Origin: Celerinatantimonas yamalensis
GTDB taxonomy: Bacteria; Pseudomonadota; Gammaproteobacteria; Enterobacterales; Celerinatantimonadaceae
Direction of reading: 5' to 3'
Assembly (NCBI RefSeq): GCF_046054155.1
Contig: NZ_JBEQCT010000009.1
Location: 129,483 to 193,482, forward strand
Length of the DNA: 64,000 nucleotides
In this document: positions 35,798 to 44,649 of the stretch, one piece after another
Position numbering within the stretch: the first letter of the stretch is position 1
Layout of the letters: each line of letters begins with the position of its first letter
Notes under the pieces: generated by a model
What the model was told of the DNA's origin: nothing
What the model saw: only the letters and a program-made list of their open reading frames with translations
Database searches by the model: none
Position numbers and translations under genes: made by a program

Positions 35798-36418
35798 ATG
35801 GATACTACAACTAATGGTGTACGCCGCCGGACACGTTTGTCCCCCGAAGCTCGCAGAAAACAGTTAATGGAATGTGCAACCCAGGTCTTTTCCCGTCGCG
35901 GCATCGGCCGTGCAGGGCATGCTGAAATTGCCGAACTCGCTAATGTTTCTGTCGCAACAGTCTTTAATTACTTCAACACTCGAGAAGATCTCGTCGATGA
36001 AGTCTTAAACGAAGTTGAACAACGCATTCTGACATTAATCACATCGACATTCACTCAAGAGAAATCTCCTTTGGAATGTATTCGCGACTTTGTCAGCTCT
36101 TTGGTTGATACTACCTACAATGACACCGATATCGTGCATATCTGGTTAGAGTGGAGCTCATCTGTACGCGAAGATATTTGGCCTCGTTTTACCAACGTTC
36201 AAACCAAAATCAACGAAATTATCGGCACTTCATTGCAGCAAGGGTTCGAAGACAAAGAGCTGGCTAGCGCAATGGATGCAAACAATGCAGCCCAAGCACT
36301 GACAGCTTCATTCTACTTGGCTGTACAGATGGTTAATCGTCCTGACCAACCTTCACGGGAAACCGTCATCGATTTTGTCAACGATTATGTTACATCATTA
36401 CTTCGTCCTCTCAACTAA
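35798..36418 (+). CDS. HapR/LuxR/LitR-type TetR regulator
   Basis: 206-aa TetR-family protein of the Vibrio quorum-sensing master-regulator group (LuxR of V. harveyi, HapR, SmcR, LitR). The DNA-binding half is nearly superimposable on these: RTRLSPEARRKQLME, FSRRGIGRAGHAEIAELANV and SVATVFNYFNTREDLVDEVL. The C-terminal ligand/dimer half is diverged, with WLEWSSSVREDIWPRF the best conserved patch. In vibrios the homologue also sits beside hpt. A weak AGAAAA-type ribosome site and an AT-rich leader precede the ATG. No Qrr sRNA or luxO/luxU was seen in the window. Confidence 0.92.
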   Translation: MDTTTNGVRRRTRLSPEARRKQLMECATQVFSRRGIGRAGHAEIAELANVSVATVFNYFNTREDLVDEVLNEVEQRILTLITSTFTQEKSPLECIRDFVSSLVDTTYNDTDIVHIWLEWSSSVREDIWPRFTNVQTKINEIIGTSLQQGFEDKELASAMDANNAAQALTASFYLAVQMVNRPDQPSRETVIDFVNDYVTSLLRPLN

Positions 36419-36441
36419 GACGGCGATCATAACATAGCTTA

Positions 36442-36470
36442 AACAGCGCCCCAACCGGGCGCTGTTTTTT
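36442..36470 (+). terminator. terminator after the HapR/LuxR homologue
   Basis: Ten-bp stem AACAGCGCCC/GGGCGCTGTT (36442-36451, 36457-36466) and a 5-nt loop, followed by TTTTAT. Convergent mpl ends at 36488, so it may serve both. Confidence 0.88.
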
Positions 36471-36487
36471 ATGCCTCAATAACGCTA

Positions 36488-37846
36488 TTAAATAGACTGC
36501 TTATTTAAGGCCTGTATCAACTTTTGAGCGAGCCCGCCAAAGCCACCGTTACTCATCAAGACAATATGTTCATCAGCTTGACACTGACTCACCAAATCGA
36601 CCAATAACGCGTTGAGATCCCGATAACAATGGGCTGAGGGTAAGCGTGTAAATAATTGTGCGATATCCCAATGAGTATCACCCGTGTAGATAAATTGACT
36701 GTCAGCAAGGGTCAGACTCTCAACCAAGCTGTGTTGGTGTACGCCCAGCTTCATAGTATTTGAACGTGGCTCAAAAACGGCTGTTAATCGAGCCTTTGCA
36801 CCAATTTTTGCACGTAAGGCACTTAAAGTTGCTTTCACCGCAGTTGGATGATGGGCAAAATCATCGTAGATCGTCACCCCTGCAATGACGGCTAACTGTT
36901 CAAGACGCCGTTTAGGTGCTTCAAATTGGGCTAAACTGGCGATGGCATGTTCAGGCAGTACACCGACATGGCGCGCAGCGATAATCGCCATCAGTGCATT
37001 TTGGGCATTATGCACACCAATCAACGGCCACTGCACTCGGCCTTGCACTACGCCTTGATAAGATACCTCAAACTGCTGCCAATCATCACTCCGCGCCTTG
37101 ATCTGCCAAGGACTATTATCACCCGCTAAGACCTGTTCACTCCAACAGCCCATATCCATTACCGCTTGCAGCGATTGACTATCGGCTGGACGAATAATCT
37201 GCCCAATATTGGCTACCGTGCGCACCAGATGATGAAACTGACGCTGAATGGCAGCTAAATCAGGGAATATATCGGCATGATCATATTCTAAATTATTCAA
37301 AATCAAGGTGCGGGGGTTGTAGTGAACAAATTTTGAACGCTTATCAAAAAAAGCGCTGTCATATTCATCCGCTTCAACGACAAAAAATGGTGTTTTCCCA
37401 AGGCGCGCCGTTTGGTCAAAATTGCGCGCCACACCACCAATAAGAAAACCCGGCGCATAGCCATTATCATCTAATATCCATGCAAGCATACTAGCGGTGG
37501 TGGTCTTGCCATGAGTTCCAGCCACAGCCAGTACCCAACGCCCATGCAAGACATGATCATGCAACCATTGCGGCCCACTAGTATACGCGAGTCCTCGTTC
37601 TAAGACCGCTTCCACACAGGGATTCCCTCGACTTAAGGCGTTCCCTATGACAACCAAATCAGGCGCGTCATCTAATTGGCTCGGATCGAATCCGCTAATC
37701 ACGGTAATTCCAAGCTGTTGCAATTGGGTACTCATGGGAGGATAGACGTTTTGGTCACAGCCTGTAACCTGATGGCCTGATTCAATGGCAAGTTTGGCAA
37801 CGCCCCCCATAAAAGTGCCACAAATTCCCAAGATATGAATATGCAT
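36488..37846 (-). CDS. mpl: UDP-MurNAc:tripeptide ligase Mpl
   Basis: Recycles the murein tripeptide L-Ala-gamma-D-Glu-mDAP onto UDP-MurNAc. The 452-aa product (E. coli 457) has IHILGICGTFMGGVA at the start, the ATP loop GTHGKTTTASMLAWIL, FVVEADEYDSAFFDKRSKF and YDDFAHHPTAVKATL, typical of Mur ligases and specifically Mpl. Divergent from ppa. Confidence 0.96.
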   Translation of the reverse strand: MHIHILGICGTFMGGVAKLAIESGHQVTGCDQNVYPPMSTQLQQLGITVISGFDPSQLDDAPDLVVIGNALSRGNPCVEAVLERGLAYTSGPQWLHDHVLHGRWVLAVAGTHGKTTTASMLAWILDDNGYAPGFLIGGVARNFDQTARLGKTPFFVVEADEYDSAFFDKRSKFVHYNPRTLILNNLEYDHADIFPDLAAIQRQFHHLVRTVANIGQIIRPADSQSLQAVMDMGCWSEQVLAGDNSPWQIKARSDDWQQFEVSYQGVVQGRVQWPLIGVHNAQNALMAIIAARHVGVLPEHAIASLAQFEAPKRRLEQLAVIAGVTIYDDFAHHPTAVKATLSALRAKIGAKARLTAVFEPRSNTMKLGVHQHSLVESLTLADSQFIYTGDTHWDIAQLFTRLPSAHCYRDLNALLVDLVSQCQADEHIVLMSNGGFGGLAQKLIQALNKQSI

Positions 37847-37940
37847 ATTGTTATTGCTCGCCTCGTGCGACTGGTGATTATTGCGAAGGTCGTTATAATA
37901 AGCTCACTGATTCAATCCATCTAATTGGTAAGGAAAATTC

Positions 37941-38471
37941 ATGAGCCTGAACGACGTTCCCGCAGGAAAAAGCCTGCCTGAAGATATCAATGTTATCATT
38001 GAAATCCCAGCAAATGCCTCCCCCATCAAATATGAAGTTGATAAAGCCAGCGGTGCTGTCTTTGTTGATCGTTTCATGACCGCTCCAATGTTCTACCCTG
38101 CGAACTACGGTTATGTAAACCATACGCTGTCACTCGATGGCGATCCAGTGGACGTGTTAGTCCCTACGCCTTATCCACTGCAAATTGGTAGCGTGATCCG
38201 TTGTCGTCCTGTCGGCGTGTTGAAAATGACTGACGAGTCCGGTGAAGATGCCAAAATTATCGCGGTTCCTGTGAGCAAACTAACTAAAGAGTATGATCAC
38301 ATCAATGACATTGATGACGTTTCTGCCCTTCTCAAAGCACAAATCACTCATTTCTTTGAGCATTATAAAGAGTTAGAAGCAGGAAAATGGGTTAAAGTTG
38401 ACGGTTGGGAAAACAAGGCTGCAGCAGAAGCTGAAATTGTGTCGTCATTTGAACGTGCACAAAATAAATAA
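37941..38471 (+). CDS. ppa: inorganic pyrophosphatase
   Basis: Family I soluble pyrophosphatase, 176 aa, same length as E. coli. The signature DGDPVDVLV with the metal-binding aspartates is present, with FYPANYGYVNHTL and EHYKELEAGKWVKV. AAGGAA lies eight bases before the ATG. Confidence 0.97.
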   Translation: MSLNDVPAGKSLPEDINVIIEIPANASPIKYEVDKASGAVFVDRFMTAPMFYPANYGYVNHTLSLDGDPVDVLVPTPYPLQIGSVIRCRPVGVLKMTDESGEDAKIIAVPVSKLTKEYDHINDIDDVSALLKAQITHFFEHYKELEAGKWVKVDGWENKAAAEAEIVSSFERAQNK

Positions 38472-38488
38472 TGGTATGCTGATACGAT

Positions 38489-38513
38489 AAAAGGGCTCTA
38501 ACGGCCCTTTTTC
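38489..38513. terminator. terminator after ppa, probably bidirectional
   Basis: Stem AAAAGGGC/GCCCTTTT (38489-38496, 38504-38511) with a 7-nt loop. The flanking A and T runs let it work in both directions, which would also end the minus-strand small ORF at 38566. Confidence 0.8.
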
Positions 38514-38565
38514 GTGGTATTGCGTTAGTCAATGTCACCATAGCTGACAAAAAAATACGTTTTAT

Positions 38566-38667
38566 CTAAAATAATATCGCCAAAATAACTAACGCTGCGA
38601 AATACGCGCAAACTAAACAAACTGTCCCAGCATAACGGGAGGCCCGTCTTATAGTTTTTAACATCAT
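38566..38667 (-). CDS. candidate 33-aa single-TM small protein
   Basis: A short frame beginning with two ATGs (38667 and 38664), preceded by AAAGG. The product has a basic start (LKTIRRASRYAG) followed by one hydrophobic helix (VCLVCAYFAALVILAILF) and then the stop, the classic shape of a small inner-membrane protein. It is followed about 55 bp on by the bidirectional terminator at 38489-38513. I recognise no family. At this size a chance frame is possible; the ribosome site, charge pattern and terminator are the support. Confidence 0.4.
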   Translation of the reverse strand: MMLKTIRRASRYAGTVCLVCAYFAALVILAILF

Positions 38668-38892
38668 AACCTTTACGATAAAACTTGATAACAAAATAAT
38701 TACAATGGCAACTAATTTAACACATTTGATTGATATTGCAATTTATCATTGAGTACATGCCAGATCGACTTTACCACCCATCTCATTGTTATCTCTTGGA
38801 ATTTATATTCCACATATAAGTAACCGAGAAATATTCTCGTTTAGTCTGCTTTCTTTCGATTAATTTTTTAAAAAGTACCACGCTTGAGGATA
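38668..38892. other. non-coding AT-rich stretch before the candidate sRNA
   Basis: No gene seen. It would hold the promoters of the minus-strand small ORF and of the candidate sRNA; neither can be identified with confidence. Confidence 0.4.
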
Positions 38893-38970
38893 GGAACTCG
38901 CGAACAGTTGTGATTTGTATGTTTGACGACGCATCAAATCGCTCAAACGCCACCGAGTTCCCTTTTTTTG
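38893..38970 (+). ncRNA. candidate small RNA ending in a rho-independent terminator
   Basis: GGAACTCG (38893-38900) pairs perfectly with CGAGTTCC (38954-38961), which is followed by C and seven T. The 53-nt interior can form one of two competing stems, GATTTG/CAAATC (38912-38917 with 38935-38940) or GTTTGA/TCAAAC (38921-38926 with 38943-38948). No plus-strand gene upstream needs this terminator, since ppa has its own, so it probably ends an independent transcript starting in 38700-38890. No known sRNA family recognised. Confidence 0.4.
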
Positions 38971-39067
38971 TTACAAGCCCGTGATCTATATTTGGAACAG
39001 TTATTTAGCAACATAAATAATTATTAAGTTATTTGAGAGAGAACCGATATAAGCTATAAGGGTCTGT

Positions 39068-39961
39068 GTGCCTCAACCATCAGACTTTAACTCGATACGA
39101 GATAGCAAGGTGATTCATTTTAAGGAACTGGTCGATAGCACTATGAGCACCCCACCCATTAAGCAAGACTCATCGTCGGTCATCTCGGCGAAGCAGCGCA
39201 CTTTAGAGCTGGCTCGACGCCATGGCTTACATACGCTTATTGAAGAACCTCATCCGCAAACGAGCTTTTCGCAGCGGGCCGCCGCAAGGCTCCGTCTTGA
39301 GCAAGCGCGCGCGCAAAAGAATCTTGAACAAATCCTCGCGCGCGCTGAACAGATCTGCGGTGATGAAGCGGGGAGTCGGGTCGATCCTGACTGGTTTAGC
39401 GCCTATTTAGAGCTGGCTAAAAATAGCCAAACCGTAACGATGCAACAGCTGTGGAGTCAAATATTAGCCATGGAGGTTGTTACTCCAGGACGATTCTCTG
39501 TTCGCGCATTGCAAACATTGACGATAATGACCCAGCGCGAAGCACAGTGGTTTCAACGAGCCGTACAAATCGCCAGCCGAATGGGCGGTGAGCAGAGCCA
39601 TAAACTGCTACTTGGGGCGATTCGGATGCCAGCCAGATTGGGATTACAACGCCGTCGCGTGCGACGTTTGTCATTAGGGCGTTACCGCTTGGCTTTTAAT
39701 CAAATCATGCAACTTTCCGAATTAGGACTGCTCTATGAGCGTGAACTTGAAAGCAGTTTTGCGGCACAATTTGATCTCAGTTTTGAACAGTCCGGTAAAA
39801 TGTGGTTATTACGACCTCGTTATCGCCAATGCAAACTCATCTACTACCGGCTCACGCCGATTGGTGATGAACTCGCTCAATTAATTGAACCTTCCCCAAT
39901 CGTTAATTATCAAACTGACTTAGCTGAGTTGCTTGAGGAATTTTTTGAGCTGCAGTATTAA
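39068..39961 (+). CDS. TIGR03899 family protein
   Basis: 297-aa protein of unknown function, mostly alpha-helical and soluble, without a signal peptide. A Gln/Arg-rich helical segment (about 70-110) is followed by DPDWFSAYLELAKNSQT and MQQLWSQILAMEVVTPGRFS, phrases I associate with the TIGR03899 family found in vibrios and relatives. A GTG start at 39068 follows AAGGG with 5-nt spacing; an ATG at 39143 (MSTPPIKQ) has no ribosome site at normal distance. Its 3' end overlaps that of the convergent cobA by 59 bp. Confidence 0.75.
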   Translation: MPQPSDFNSIRDSKVIHFKELVDSTMSTPPIKQDSSSVISAKQRTLELARRHGLHTLIEEPHPQTSFSQRAAARLRLEQARAQKNLEQILARAEQICGDEAGSRVDPDWFSAYLELAKNSQTVTMQQLWSQILAMEVVTPGRFSVRALQTLTIMTQREAQWFQRAVQIASRMGGEQSHKLLLGAIRMPARLGLQRRRVRRLSLGRYRLAFNQIMQLSELGLLYERELESSFAAQFDLSFEQSGKMWLLRPRYRQCKLIYYRLTPIGDELAQLIEPSPIVNYQTDLAELLEEFFELQY

Positions 39962-40847
39962 ACCAGTCCAAAGTTTGGTGTAGCCGGACGACTTCACCAA
40001 CCACTAGCAACGCAGGTGAGGCGGCATGTTCGGCAAGTTTGGCTAGTTGTATCAGTGTACCACTAAAGATCCGCTGGTCGCTGCGCGTACCATTTTCAAT
40101 CACTGCAACCGGCATCTGCTCACTCATGCCTTGTGCAAGGAGTGCCTGTTGGATGCTAGTCGCACTCAATCGCCCCATATAGACCACTAATGTATGGTTG
40201 CTCGCCACCAATGAATGCCAATCGGGTGGTTGACCATTGTGTTGACAATGCCCGGTCACAAAGGTGACTGCCTGCGCATAATCTCGATGGGTCAGCGGAA
40301 TCCCTGCATAACTGGTGCAACCAGAAGCGGCTGTAATCCCGGGGATTACCCGAAATATCACACCCGCCTTTGCCAGTTGCTCAAGCTCTTCACCGCCTCG
40401 GCCAAAGATGAAACTATCGCCACCTTTGAGACGAACCACACGTTGACCACGCTGAGCACGCTCAATCAATATCTCGTTAATCCGTGATTGCGGGACACTA
40501 TGAAAAGAAGCCGCTTTTCCCACACAGACGGTGTCAATATTTGCAGGGATCAGTTGCAAAATCTCATCGCTAACCAATCGGTCATAGACGACCACATCCG
40601 CCTGATTCAGCATCTGAAATGCCGCCATCGTCAACAATTCAACCCCGCCAGGGCCTGAACCAACCAAAGCAACTTCACCAGCACCTAGCGACGGGCTCAG
40701 TTGAAGGTAATTTGGGATCACCGCTTGAGCGTGTGGCCAAAAGCGCTGAACATCGTGGGTGACGCGCGCCGCCCAACGCATGACTTGACGCATTCGAACT
40801 CGAGGCTCAGCAATAACCGACCGAGAAAAAACGGAAAATAATGCCAT
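39903..40847 (-). CDS. cobA: uroporphyrinogen-III C-methyltransferase
   Basis: SUMT makes precorrin-2 for siroheme, the cofactor of CysI encoded upstream in the same direction. The 314-aa product resembles the methylase half of CysG: VVYDRLVSDEIL, RVVRLKGGDSFIFGRGGEEL, PGITAASGCTSYAGIPLTHRDYA (in part) and VTGHCQ. Two deviations: the usual GPGD near the start reads GPGG, and GGDPFIFGRG reads GGDSFIFGRG. About 55 N-terminal residues (up to GAGEVALVG) have no counterpart in standard CobA and are not the CysG dehydrogenase domain; a downstream start is possible. It lies 131 bp after ghrB. Confidence 0.9.
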   Translation of the reverse strand: MALFSVFSRSVIAEPRVRMRQVMRWAARVTHDVQRFWPHAQAVIPNYLQLSPSLGAGEVALVGSGPGGVELLTMAAFQMLNQADVVVYDRLVSDEILQLIPANIDTVCVGKAASFHSVPQSRINEILIERAQRGQRVVRLKGGDSFIFGRGGEELEQLAKAGVIFRVIPGITAASGCTSYAGIPLTHRDYAQAVTFVTGHCQHNGQPPDWHSLVASNHTLVVYMGRLSATSIQQALLAQGMSEQMPVAVIENGTRSDQRIFSGTLIQLAKLAEHAASPALLVVGEVVRLHQTLDWFNTAAQKIPQATQLSQFDN

Positions 40848-40978
40848 CTATCTGCTTTGATAAAAAATCTTATTGGCACTATACCCAGCCCCTTGGTAAA
40901 TACGAAAGAACCTTTATCTATCGAATATACCCAGTAGCTATATCACCACGGCTGAATCACCCTGCGTGCCAAAAATCG

Positions 40979-41947
40979 CTAACGATGCCACGCATGGGGG
41001 TTGACGCAGTGATTGAGCTGGCGCAAGGTGAGCGCTTCAATCATGTTGGTCACCGCAAGCTCGCTCATGGCCGCTCGAGTTTGAGTGGTTGCCGAACCAA
41101 TATGTGGCAGCGCAACCACTTGTGGCAATTTCAGTAATGCTGAATCATTCGCCAGCGGTTCTTGATGAAAAACATCGAGCCCCGCCCCTGCAATCGTTTT
41201 TTGTTGCAAAGCCTCAATCAACGCAGCTTCATCGATAACATCCCCGCGCGCCACATTCACTAAAATTGCCGATGGTTTCATCATCGCCAACTGCGCAGCA
41301 GCGATTAAATGAAATGTTTGAGTCGTCAATGGCGTCAGTAGCACCACAAAATCGGCGGTTTGCAACAGCTCATCGAGATCAACTAAGCGCGCGGCAAATT
41401 GCTGCTCGGCCATTGGTTTACTGTGACGATTATGATAAAGCACGGACATACCAAACCCATAATGAGCACGTCTGGCAACAGCCATCCCAATTCGCCCCAT
41501 GCCAACAATCCCGATGGTTTTATGGTGGACATCACAGCCATAGTAAGATTTGGGTAGACTCCCCTGCCATTGACCATCACGTACCCAATCGGCCAATTCA
41601 ACAATGCGCCGAGCGCAGCTTAGCATCAATGCAAACACTGAATCAGCCACTGTCTCATCGAGCACTCCAGGTGTATGCGATAAAGTCACGCCTGCACGGC
41701 TTAATGCTTCAATATCATAGCTATCATAACCAACGGATATAGTTGAGATGGCTTTGAGTTGGGGAAGCTGCGCTAACTGCTCTTCACCTAACGTCAATCC
41801 ACCATGGGCAAGTAACCCTTGGGCAACACTGAGTTGCTCACTTGGGATATCACACAGCTGTTTACCAGAGTGAACCTCAAACAGCGCATCAAGGCGCTGG
41901 CGCTGACTATCATTTAATGCGACTAATACAATCAGGGATGGTTTCAT
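40979..41947 (-). CDS. ghrB: glyoxylate/hydroxypyruvate reductase B
   Basis: NAD(P)H-dependent D-2-hydroxyacid dehydrogenase, 322 aa (E. coli GhrB 324). STISVGYDSYDIEAL, the Rossmann motif GIVGMGRIGMAVARRAH, the DVHHKTIGIVG run-in, and catalytic Arg, Glu and His in NVARGDVID, FHQEPLA and PHIGSAT match closely. The start at 41947 has AAGG upstream; the longer frame start (42001) adds a Cys-rich stretch unlike the family. It lies between cysH and cobA without an obvious metabolic link. Confidence 0.9.
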   Translation of the reverse strand: MKPSLIVLVALNDSQRQRLDALFEVHSGKQLCDIPSEQLSVAQGLLAHGGLTLGEEQLAQLPQLKAISTISVGYDSYDIEALSRAGVTLSHTPGVLDETVADSVFALMLSCARRIVELADWVRDGQWQGSLPKSYYGCDVHHKTIGIVGMGRIGMAVARRAHYGFGMSVLYHNRHSKPMAEQQFAARLVDLDELLQTADFVVLLTPLTTQTFHLIAAAQLAMMKPSAILVNVARGDVIDEAALIEALQQKTIAGAGLDVFHQEPLANDSALLKLPQVVALPHIGSATTQTRAAMSELAVTNMIEALTLRQLNHCVNPHAWHR

Positions 41948-42212
41948 ACAATATACCTTGCAGGCGCAACACAGTATTTTACCATACACCATTTTATCCA
42001 AAGGCCCAACTGAGCGCTGCCCCTAGCCGTTTAATCGCCCCCGATGTTGCACATTGAGCATCACGATGAACCTGCGCCATATTCTAAATGCGCCCCCGTT
42101 ATCGACCAATGTGTTGATGATAAAAAGAACGCGGTGAAGTCAATATAATCCACCAAACTTGTAGGCTATTCCCTTTCTAAGAACCGTTAACAAAGGTGAA
42201 GATCATTGACGA

Positions 42213-42974
42213 CTATATACCACTGCCATTGTGCTCTTCATGAATGCCACATTCGCGTTTAAGACCAAAAAAACGGGTCTCTTCTTCAGTCATGCCGGGT
42301 TGAAGTGGTTGTGAGGTATGCCAATCACCCACTGAAACATAGCCTTTTTCCCAAAGTGGATGATAACTTAAGCCATGTTCTTTCAAGTATTGATAGACCT
42401 GCTTATTACTCCAATTAATAATCGGCAATAATTTGAAACGGTTATTTTGCAGTTGTAACACCGGTAAATGTGCTCGACTTTTAGCCTGTTCTCGGCGTAA
42501 CCCAGAAAACCAACTGGTGACAGCTAATTCTTTAAAGGCTCGCTCTAACGGCTCAACTTTGTTCATTTGATTGTACCGGGTTAAGCCATCGACTCCCTGC
42601 TCCCATAATTTGCCGTAACGCACCTCTTGCCAAGCGCTACTCAGCGGATTGGTATATATTTTTAGATTCAGATTTAATTGATCCGTTAAGTGATCGATAA
42701 ACTGATAGGTTTCGGCAAATAGATAGCCGGTATCAATTAACACCACCGGAATATCGGGCCGAATTTTTGTGACCATGTTGAGTAAGACTGCAGCCTGAAT
42801 ACCAAAACTTGACGACAAAACATGCCCTTCAGGTAACGATTCAAGAGCCCATTCGATACGCGCTTGTGGTGTCAGCCGCTCAAGTTTTTCATTGATATCG
42901 CTAAGCCAACGCTGCCGTTCTAGATGTTCTAATTGCTGCCAATGTTCTGGCAGCTTGGCGAGTGTCTCAAGCAT
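42213..42974 (-). CDS. cysH: phosphoadenosine phosphosulfate reductase
   Basis: Reduces PAPS to sulfite with thioredoxin. The 253-aa product (E. coli 244) has SSSFGIQAAVLLNM, IDTGYLFAETYQFID, SWFSGLRREQAKSR and the C-terminal catalytic ECGIH. The paired Cys motifs that bind an iron-sulfur cluster in APS reductases are absent, so it uses PAPS. GGGAGA upstream supports 42974; the gene overlaps the end of cysI by 8 bp. Confidence 0.95.
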   Translation of the reverse strand: MLETLAKLPEHWQQLEHLERQRWLSDINEKLERLTPQARIEWALESLPEGHVLSSSFGIQAAVLLNMVTKIRPDIPVVLIDTGYLFAETYQFIDHLTDQLNLNLKIYTNPLSSAWQEVRYGKLWEQGVDGLTRYNQMNKVEPLERAFKELAVTSWFSGLRREQAKSRAHLPVLQLQNNRFKLLPIINWSNKQVYQYLKEHGLSYHPLWEKGYVSVGDWHTSQPLQPGMTEEETRFFGLKRECGIHEEHNGSGI

Positions 42975-44649
42975 GAAAATCTCTCCCTTGGTGCACTGGC
43001 GCGATGACACCAACGCGCACGACAAAGTCACCGAAAGCTTCATCTCCCTCATGCTCATTAGCATAACGAGCAAATAAATCATCGAGCTCGGATAAAATTG
43101 TCACCTCATCGATATTTTCTCGATACAGCTTATTCAGACGAGTTCCCACGGGGCTGGCTCCCAGATACAAGTTATAATGACCAGGGCCTTTACCGACAAA
43201 GCCAATTTCAGCAGCAAATGGCCGGGCGCAGCCATTCGGGCATCCGGTCATCCGCATTACAATCGGCAGATCGCTCAATCCATGTTTATCTAACAGCGCA
43301 TCCACCCGAGTAATAAGCTCTGGCATATACCGCTCACTTTCAGCCATTGCCAAACCACAGGTTGGCAGCGCGACACAAGCAATGGAAAGCTTGCGTAACC
43401 AGGTGAGATCATCGCGTAAGAGTCCATACTCACGCGCCAATTGATCAATCGATTCTTTTTCTGTTTCAGGGACATTAGCAATGACAATATTTTGGTTGGC
43501 ACTCATACGCAGATCGCCTTGATGCACTTTAGCAATCTCACGTAATCCAGTCATTAATTGCCCATCATCGGTATCGGCAATTCGGCCATTCGGCAGATAG
43601 CAAGTAAGATGCCAGCGACCATCCGCACCATGCTGCCAACCGAAGCGATCACCACGGGTCGTCCAAGTGACATCAATAGCAGGGGTAAACGTCACACCTG
43701 AACGCTGCTCAACCTCGTGCTTAAATCGTTCTAGCCCCATCGTATCAATGGTATATTTAAGCCGCGCATGCTTGCGGTTTTGCCGATCACCATAATCACG
43801 TTGCGTCGTAAAAATAGCCTCTGCCACCGCATGGGTATCCTCCGGTTTAACAAATCCTAAGGTATCCCCTAAACGCGGATAAGTTTGCGTGTCACCATGG
43901 GTTGTTCCCATACCACCGCCCGTAGAAACGTTATAGCCAACGATCTGTTGATCTTCAATAATGGCAATAAAGCCAAGATCATTGGTGTAAACATCCACAT
44001 CATTGTGTGGCGGTACTGCCACAGCGATCTTAAATTTTCGCGGTAGGTAAGTTGGGCCATATAGAGGCTCAACTTCCGGTTCATTCAGCGGCTCTTCATT
44101 TAAAAAAATCTCAGCATATGCACGGCTTTGCGGCATAAAGTGCTCTGATAGGGACTTGGCAAATTGATACACCTGTTGATGCACATCTGACTCAATAGGA
44201 TTGGGATTACACATCACATTACGGTTAACATCTCCGCAAGCCGCAATCGAATCGAGTAAGCGCTGATGCAACTTTTGAATGACTGTTTTCAAATGACGTT
44301 TTAAGATGCCATGAAATTGAAAAGTTTGCCGCGTGGTTAAGCGAATATTCCCACGAGTTAAATGTTGGGCTATTTCATCGATAATTAACCATTGTTCCGG
44401 GGTGCACACACCACCGGGTACACGCGCGCGCAACATGAAGCTATAAAACGGTTCTAATTTTTGCGATTTCCGTTCATTTCGAATATCGCGATCATCTTGT
44501 TGATAGAAGCCATGGAATTTGGTGAGTTGCGTGTCATCGGCACTAATTGAGCCACTCAACGTATCCGCTAACCCCTCTTCGATGGTTCCACGCAGTAAGC
44601 GGCTACGCGCTTTGATTGATTCATTGACTGATAACTTGCTATCACTCAT
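42967..44649 (-). CDS. cysI: sulfite reductase hemoprotein beta subunit
   Basis: Siroheme and [4Fe-4S] subunit that reduces sulfite to sulfide. The 560-aa product (E. coli 570) shows the cluster ligands in CVALPTCGLAMAESERY and MTGCPNGCARP, and the N-terminal GFYQQDDRDIRNERKSQKLE. CysJ supplies electrons and CobA the siroheme precursor. The ATG shares a base with the cysJ stop. Confidence 0.97.
   Translation of the reverse strand: MSDSKLSVNESIKARSRLLRGTIEEGLADTLSGSISADDTQLTKFHGFYQQDDRDIRNERKSQKLEPFYSFMLRARVPGGVCTPEQWLIIDEIAQHLTRGNIRLTTRQTFQFHGILKRHLKTVIQKLHQRLLDSIAACGDVNRNVMCNPNPIESDVHQQVYQFAKSLSEHFMPQSRAYAEIFLNEEPLNEPEVEPLYGPTYLPRKFKIAVAVPPHNDVDVYTNDLGFIAIIEDQQIVGYNVSTGGGMGTTHGDTQTYPRLGDTLGFVKPEDTHAVAEAIFTTQRDYGDRQNRKHARLKYTIDTMGLERFKHEVEQRSGVTFTPAIDVTWTTRGDRFGWQHGADGRWHLTCYLPNGRIADTDDGQLMTGLREIAKVHQGDLRMSANQNIVIANVPETEKESIDQLAREYGLLRDDLTWLRKLSIACVALPTCGLAMAESERYMPELITRVDALLDKHGLSDLPIVMRMTGCPNGCARPFAAEIGFVGKGPGHYNLYLGASPVGTRLNKLYRENIDEVTILSELDDLFARYANEHEGDEAFGDFVVRVGVIAPVHQGRDFHA

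Noticed and set aside
38635..38647. ACGGG/CCCGT hairpin
   Set aside because: Short 5-bp stem lying inside the candidate 33-aa frame; likely coincidental.
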